A program made the translations under genes and the position numbers. Of a DNA stretch of 16,631 nt, positions 14,837 to 16,631 are shown in pieces. How positions within the stretch are numbered: the stretch's first letter is position 1; each line of letters opens with the position of its first letter. Source of the DNA: CAZPQV01 sp964588705. GTDB lineage: Bacteria; Bacteroidota; Bacteroidia; Flavobacteriales; Weeksellaceae. The notes under the pieces were generated by a model, which had not been told where the DNA came from, did no database searches, and saw nothing but the letters and a program-made list of their open reading frames with translations. The stretch is from contig CAZPQV010000050.1 of NCBI GenBank assembly GCA_964588705.1, positions 1 through 16,631 of the forward strand, in the 5' to 3' direction.

Positions 14837-16441
14837 TTGAAATGCCTGCTTAAAATATTCTTTACTTTTTTCTGCATTCTCTACAGTGCACAACAGAAGG
14901 AATATATTTTAATTGATGTGCAGACTCAACAAAGGTTCATTAAAAAAGATTCTTTATCTGCTGTAAAATTTCTCGACTCTCTGACGCAGAATAATTATTA
15001 TTTCACTGACTTAAAAGAGGTAAAAAAGGTTGGTAACAACACAGAAATTTACTTTGACAAAGGAAAAAATTATAATGAGGGAATTGTTGAAGTCAGTTCC
15101 GAAATCAGTTCAGATCTGAAAGTTGAAAAACGTTTCTTCAGCAAAAATATAGATTCTCTAAAACAGGGCATCAACACTTTTTATACTAAAAAAGGATTTT
15201 CTTTTAACCGCGTGAAAAGTGAATTTATGGGAATGGATAAAGGAAACCCTGTTATAAAACTCTCGGTAATTCCATCAGATAAAAGAACGATTGATGGTTT
15301 TGTTTTCAGAGGATATGATAAAGTTCCAAAACGTTTTATTAAAAATCTTGAAAAGGAATTTGGAGGCAGATCTTACGATGAAAAGAACTTGGTAGCGATA
15401 AATAATCAACTTCAGAATCACCCATTTATCATTCTCGAAAAACCACCACAGACATTATTCACAAAAGATTCCACGCAGATTTATTTGTTTACGCAAAAAA
15501 GAAAAGCCAATACTTTCGACGGAGTATTAGGTTTTGGGAATGACCGCACTGAAAAATTTACGTTAAACGGAACGGTGAATATTAATCTACGGAATATGTT
15601 TAATGGTTTTGAGTCTGCAAGCTTATATTGGCAGAGAAATCCTGATCGCGGACAAACTTTCAATCTACAGACAGATATTCCTTATTTATTCAAATCAAAT
15701 ATTGGTTTCAACACGAATATGAATATTTATCGGCAGGATTCGACTTATGCCAATGTAAAAGTTTTACCGGGAATTTATTATCATATTTCTTCAAAACAAA
15801 AAGTTGGTATCCGTGGTAATTTTGAAGTGTCTTCAGTTTTGGATGATTTATACACTAATGCCCGGGAATTTAATAGAAAAGGATTGGGAATTTGGTACGA
15901 ATTTACACGTCCAACCGATGTTGAATTGTTTATGCATAATACTAAAATTCTGTTAGAAGCAGATCTTCTTAATACGGAATACAACGATATTGCAGGCTCA
16001 TCGAAACAATACAGATACTTTCTTTTTGGAGAAAAAAACTTTCATTTAACAGGCAACCATTGGCTGAACATAAAAGCAGAATCTGCATCATTAATTAGTG
16101 AAAATATACTTTCAGAAAACGAAATACTAAGATTTGGCGGCTGGAATTCTTTGCGTGGATTTAATGAGAACTCAATCCTTGGCAATTTATACGCCTTTGC
16201 TAACCTTGAGTACAGATATTTAATCGGTAATCAGGCATTTTTTGATGTATTTGCGCAGTATGCTACGGTTGAAAATAAAACACTTTCCGTCTCTCCTAAG
16301 TTTTTCAGTTTCGGAACCGGATTCAATTTCTTTCTACCGATTGGTTTAATGAGTTTTCAAGTAGCAAACGGTAATCAATCAGGTGAATCCTTTAATTTTA
16401 GAAATACTAAGATCCATTGGGGAATTCTAACACGCTTCTAA
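14837..16441 (+). CDS. Omp85/BamA-like outer-membrane protein, short form
   Basis: A 534-residue protein with an export signal (MKCLLKIFFTFFCILYSA), one or two POTRA-like units at about 86-222 (FVFRGYDKVPKRFIKNLEKE and LVAINNQLQNHPFIILEKPP) and a C-terminal region of alternating aromatic and polar strands from about 225 to 534. GGWNSLRGFNENS at 434-446 matches the conserved (V/S)RGF loop-6 motif of Omp85 proteins, and the chain ends in an aromatic residue (LTRF), as outer-membrane barrels do. BamA is much longer (about 800 residues), so this is a short relative of unknown role, perhaps in protein or lipid insertion or export. The start is a TTG at 14837; an ATG 10 bp upstream is in another frame. 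It is last in the five-gene operon, 33 bp after the SDR gene. Confidence 0.85.
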   Translation: MKCLLKIFFTFFCILYSAQQKEYILIDVQTQQRFIKKDSLSAVKFLDSLTQNNYYFTDLKEVKKVGNNTEIYFDKGKNYNEGIVEVSSEISSDLKVEKRFFSKNIDSLKQGINTFYTKKGFSFNRVKSEFMGMDKGNPVIKLSVIPSDKRTIDGFVFRGYDKVPKRFIKNLEKEFGGRSYDEKNLVAINNQLQNHPFIILEKPPQTLFTKDSTQIYLFTQKRKANTFDGVLGFGNDRTEKFTLNGTVNINLRNMFNGFESASLYWQRNPDRGQTFNLQTDIPYLFKSNIGFNTNMNIYRQDSTYANVKVLPGIYYHISSKQKVGIRGNFEVSSVLDDLYTNAREFNRKGLGIWYEFTRPTDVELFMHNTKILLEADLLNTEYNDIAGSSKQYRYFLFGEKNFHLTGNHWLNIKAESASLISENILSENEILRFGGWNSLRGFNENSILGNLYAFANLEYRYLIGNQAFFDVFAQYATVENKTLSVSPKFFSFGTGFNFFLPIGLMSFQVANGNQSGESFNFRNTKIHWGILTRF

Positions 16442-16469
16442 TATTTAATTTTCCTTTAAGAAGATATTG

Positions 16470-16505
16470 TTAGTCAAAAAAATAAATGACTAAGGCAAGT
16501 CATTT
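16470..16505 (+). terminator. Two competing hairpins after the Omp85-like gene
   Basis: TTAGTCA (16470-16476) can pair with TGACTAA (16487-16493). The overlapping AAATGACT (16484-16491) can pair instead with AGTCATTT (16498-16505), which is followed by a short T-rich stretch. The two are mutually exclusive. The second is a weak terminator candidate for the plus-strand operon. Confidence 0.4.
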
Positions 16506-16524
16506 TGTTTAAAGAGATTAATGT

Positions 16525-16560
16525 AAGCTAACCTCAATTAAAAATAGAGAGGCTTTCTTT
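16525..16560 (+). terminator. Possible weak terminator of the plus-strand operon
   Basis: CCTC (16532-16535) pairs with GAGG (16549-16552), and the outer AAG (16525-16527) with CTT across a bulge. TTCTTT follows. The bulge makes this a weak candidate. Confidence 0.3.
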
Positions 16561-16576
16561 CATTAATATATACAAC

Positions 16577-16611
16577 AAAAAAAATCCTTCATTCGGGTTG
16601 AATGAAGGATT
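16577..16611 (-). terminator. Strong rho-independent terminator, probably of an rRNA operon
   Basis: A perfect 12-bp stem, AATCCTTCATTC (16583-16594) / GAATGAAGGATT (16600-16611), with a 5-nt loop. On the minus strand it runs into eight T residues (16577-16584, partly in the stem). It lies about 10 bp after the presumed 5S rRNA end. Confidence 0.88.
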
Positions 16612-16621
16612 CCAAAATAAA

Positions 16622-16631
16622 AACTGGCGGC
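16622..16631 (-). rRNA. 5S ribosomal RNA, last bases only (partial)
   Basis: On the minus strand the window begins with GCCGCCAG. This resembles the 3' end of bacterial 5S rRNA as I remember it, in which a GGUCGCCGCCAG-like end pairs with the 5' end of the molecule. A strong terminator follows directly, as expected after 5S at the end of an rRNA operon. With only about ten bases visible, the identification is tentative. Confidence 0.5.

Noticed and set aside
1..16631. CRISPR array, insertion sequence, tRNA, prophage or defence system
   Set aside because: No regularly spaced repeats, transposase-like proteins, terminal inverted repeats or tRNA-like sequences were seen by eye; the MazG-like gene alone is housekeeping-type and has no toxin partner.

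Overview
The window looks like chromosomal DNA of a Bacteroidota member, most likely the Flavobacteriales family Weeksellaceae (Chryseobacterium/Kaistella type). The evidence is low GC content with A/T-rich intergenic DNA, absence of clear Shine-Dalgarno sequences, promoters of the Bacteroidota form TTG-N19-TAnnTTTG (best examples before rpmE2, nirK and the left-edge gene), many short lipoprotein signal peptides, a type B L31, a GlmU-like protein of the Bacteroidota type, and DUF4252 and DUF6759-like proteins. The species is inferred, not proven.

Layout, left to right. (1) 1-174, minus: the 5' end of a secreted protein with its own promoter. (2) 379-1449, plus: a DUF4407 membrane/coiled-coil protein, converging on a PhzF-family enzyme (1456-2244, minus). 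(3) 2332-4809, minus: a nitrite-reduction cassette in transcription order nirK (class II, AniA-like lipoprotein), a NirV-like SUMF1-domain lipoprotein, and a SCO1/SenC copper chaperone, with a good promoter at one end and a hairpin at the other. (4) 4889-5329, minus: a small lipoprotein. (5) 5389-6849, minus: guaB with its own terminator. (6) 6987-9207, minus: an ECF sigma factor, a single-pass membrane protein in the anti-sigma position, and two DUF4252 exported proteins, closed by a terminator. (7) 9317-10877, minus: a GlmU-like protein and rpmE2, each followed by a strong terminator. (8) 11053-16441, plus: a five-gene run with gaps of 6, 3, -8 and 33 bp: beta-helix lipoprotein, MazG-like pyrophosphohydrolase, aroA, SDR oxidoreductase and a small Omp85-like outer-membrane protein. 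The last two appear to use TTG starts. (9) 16442-16631: convergent end region with a 12-bp perfect terminator hairpin on the minus strand and the last bases of what looks like a 5S rRNA, so the window probably abuts an rRNA operon.

How the parts work together: NirK reduces nitrite to nitric oxide and needs copper. The SCO protein is a likely copper donor, and the NirV-like protein, which lacks both catalytic cysteines of formylglycine-generating enzyme, probably has a non-enzymatic accessory role. The sigma-factor cluster is a self-contained regulatory module whose signal is unknown. Most other genes are housekeeping (GMP synthesis, shikimate pathway, translation). I see no CRISPR array, insertion sequence, phage gene or complete defence system. 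The least characterised parts are the sigma/DUF4252 module, the nirK-linked accessory protein and the short Omp85 protein.
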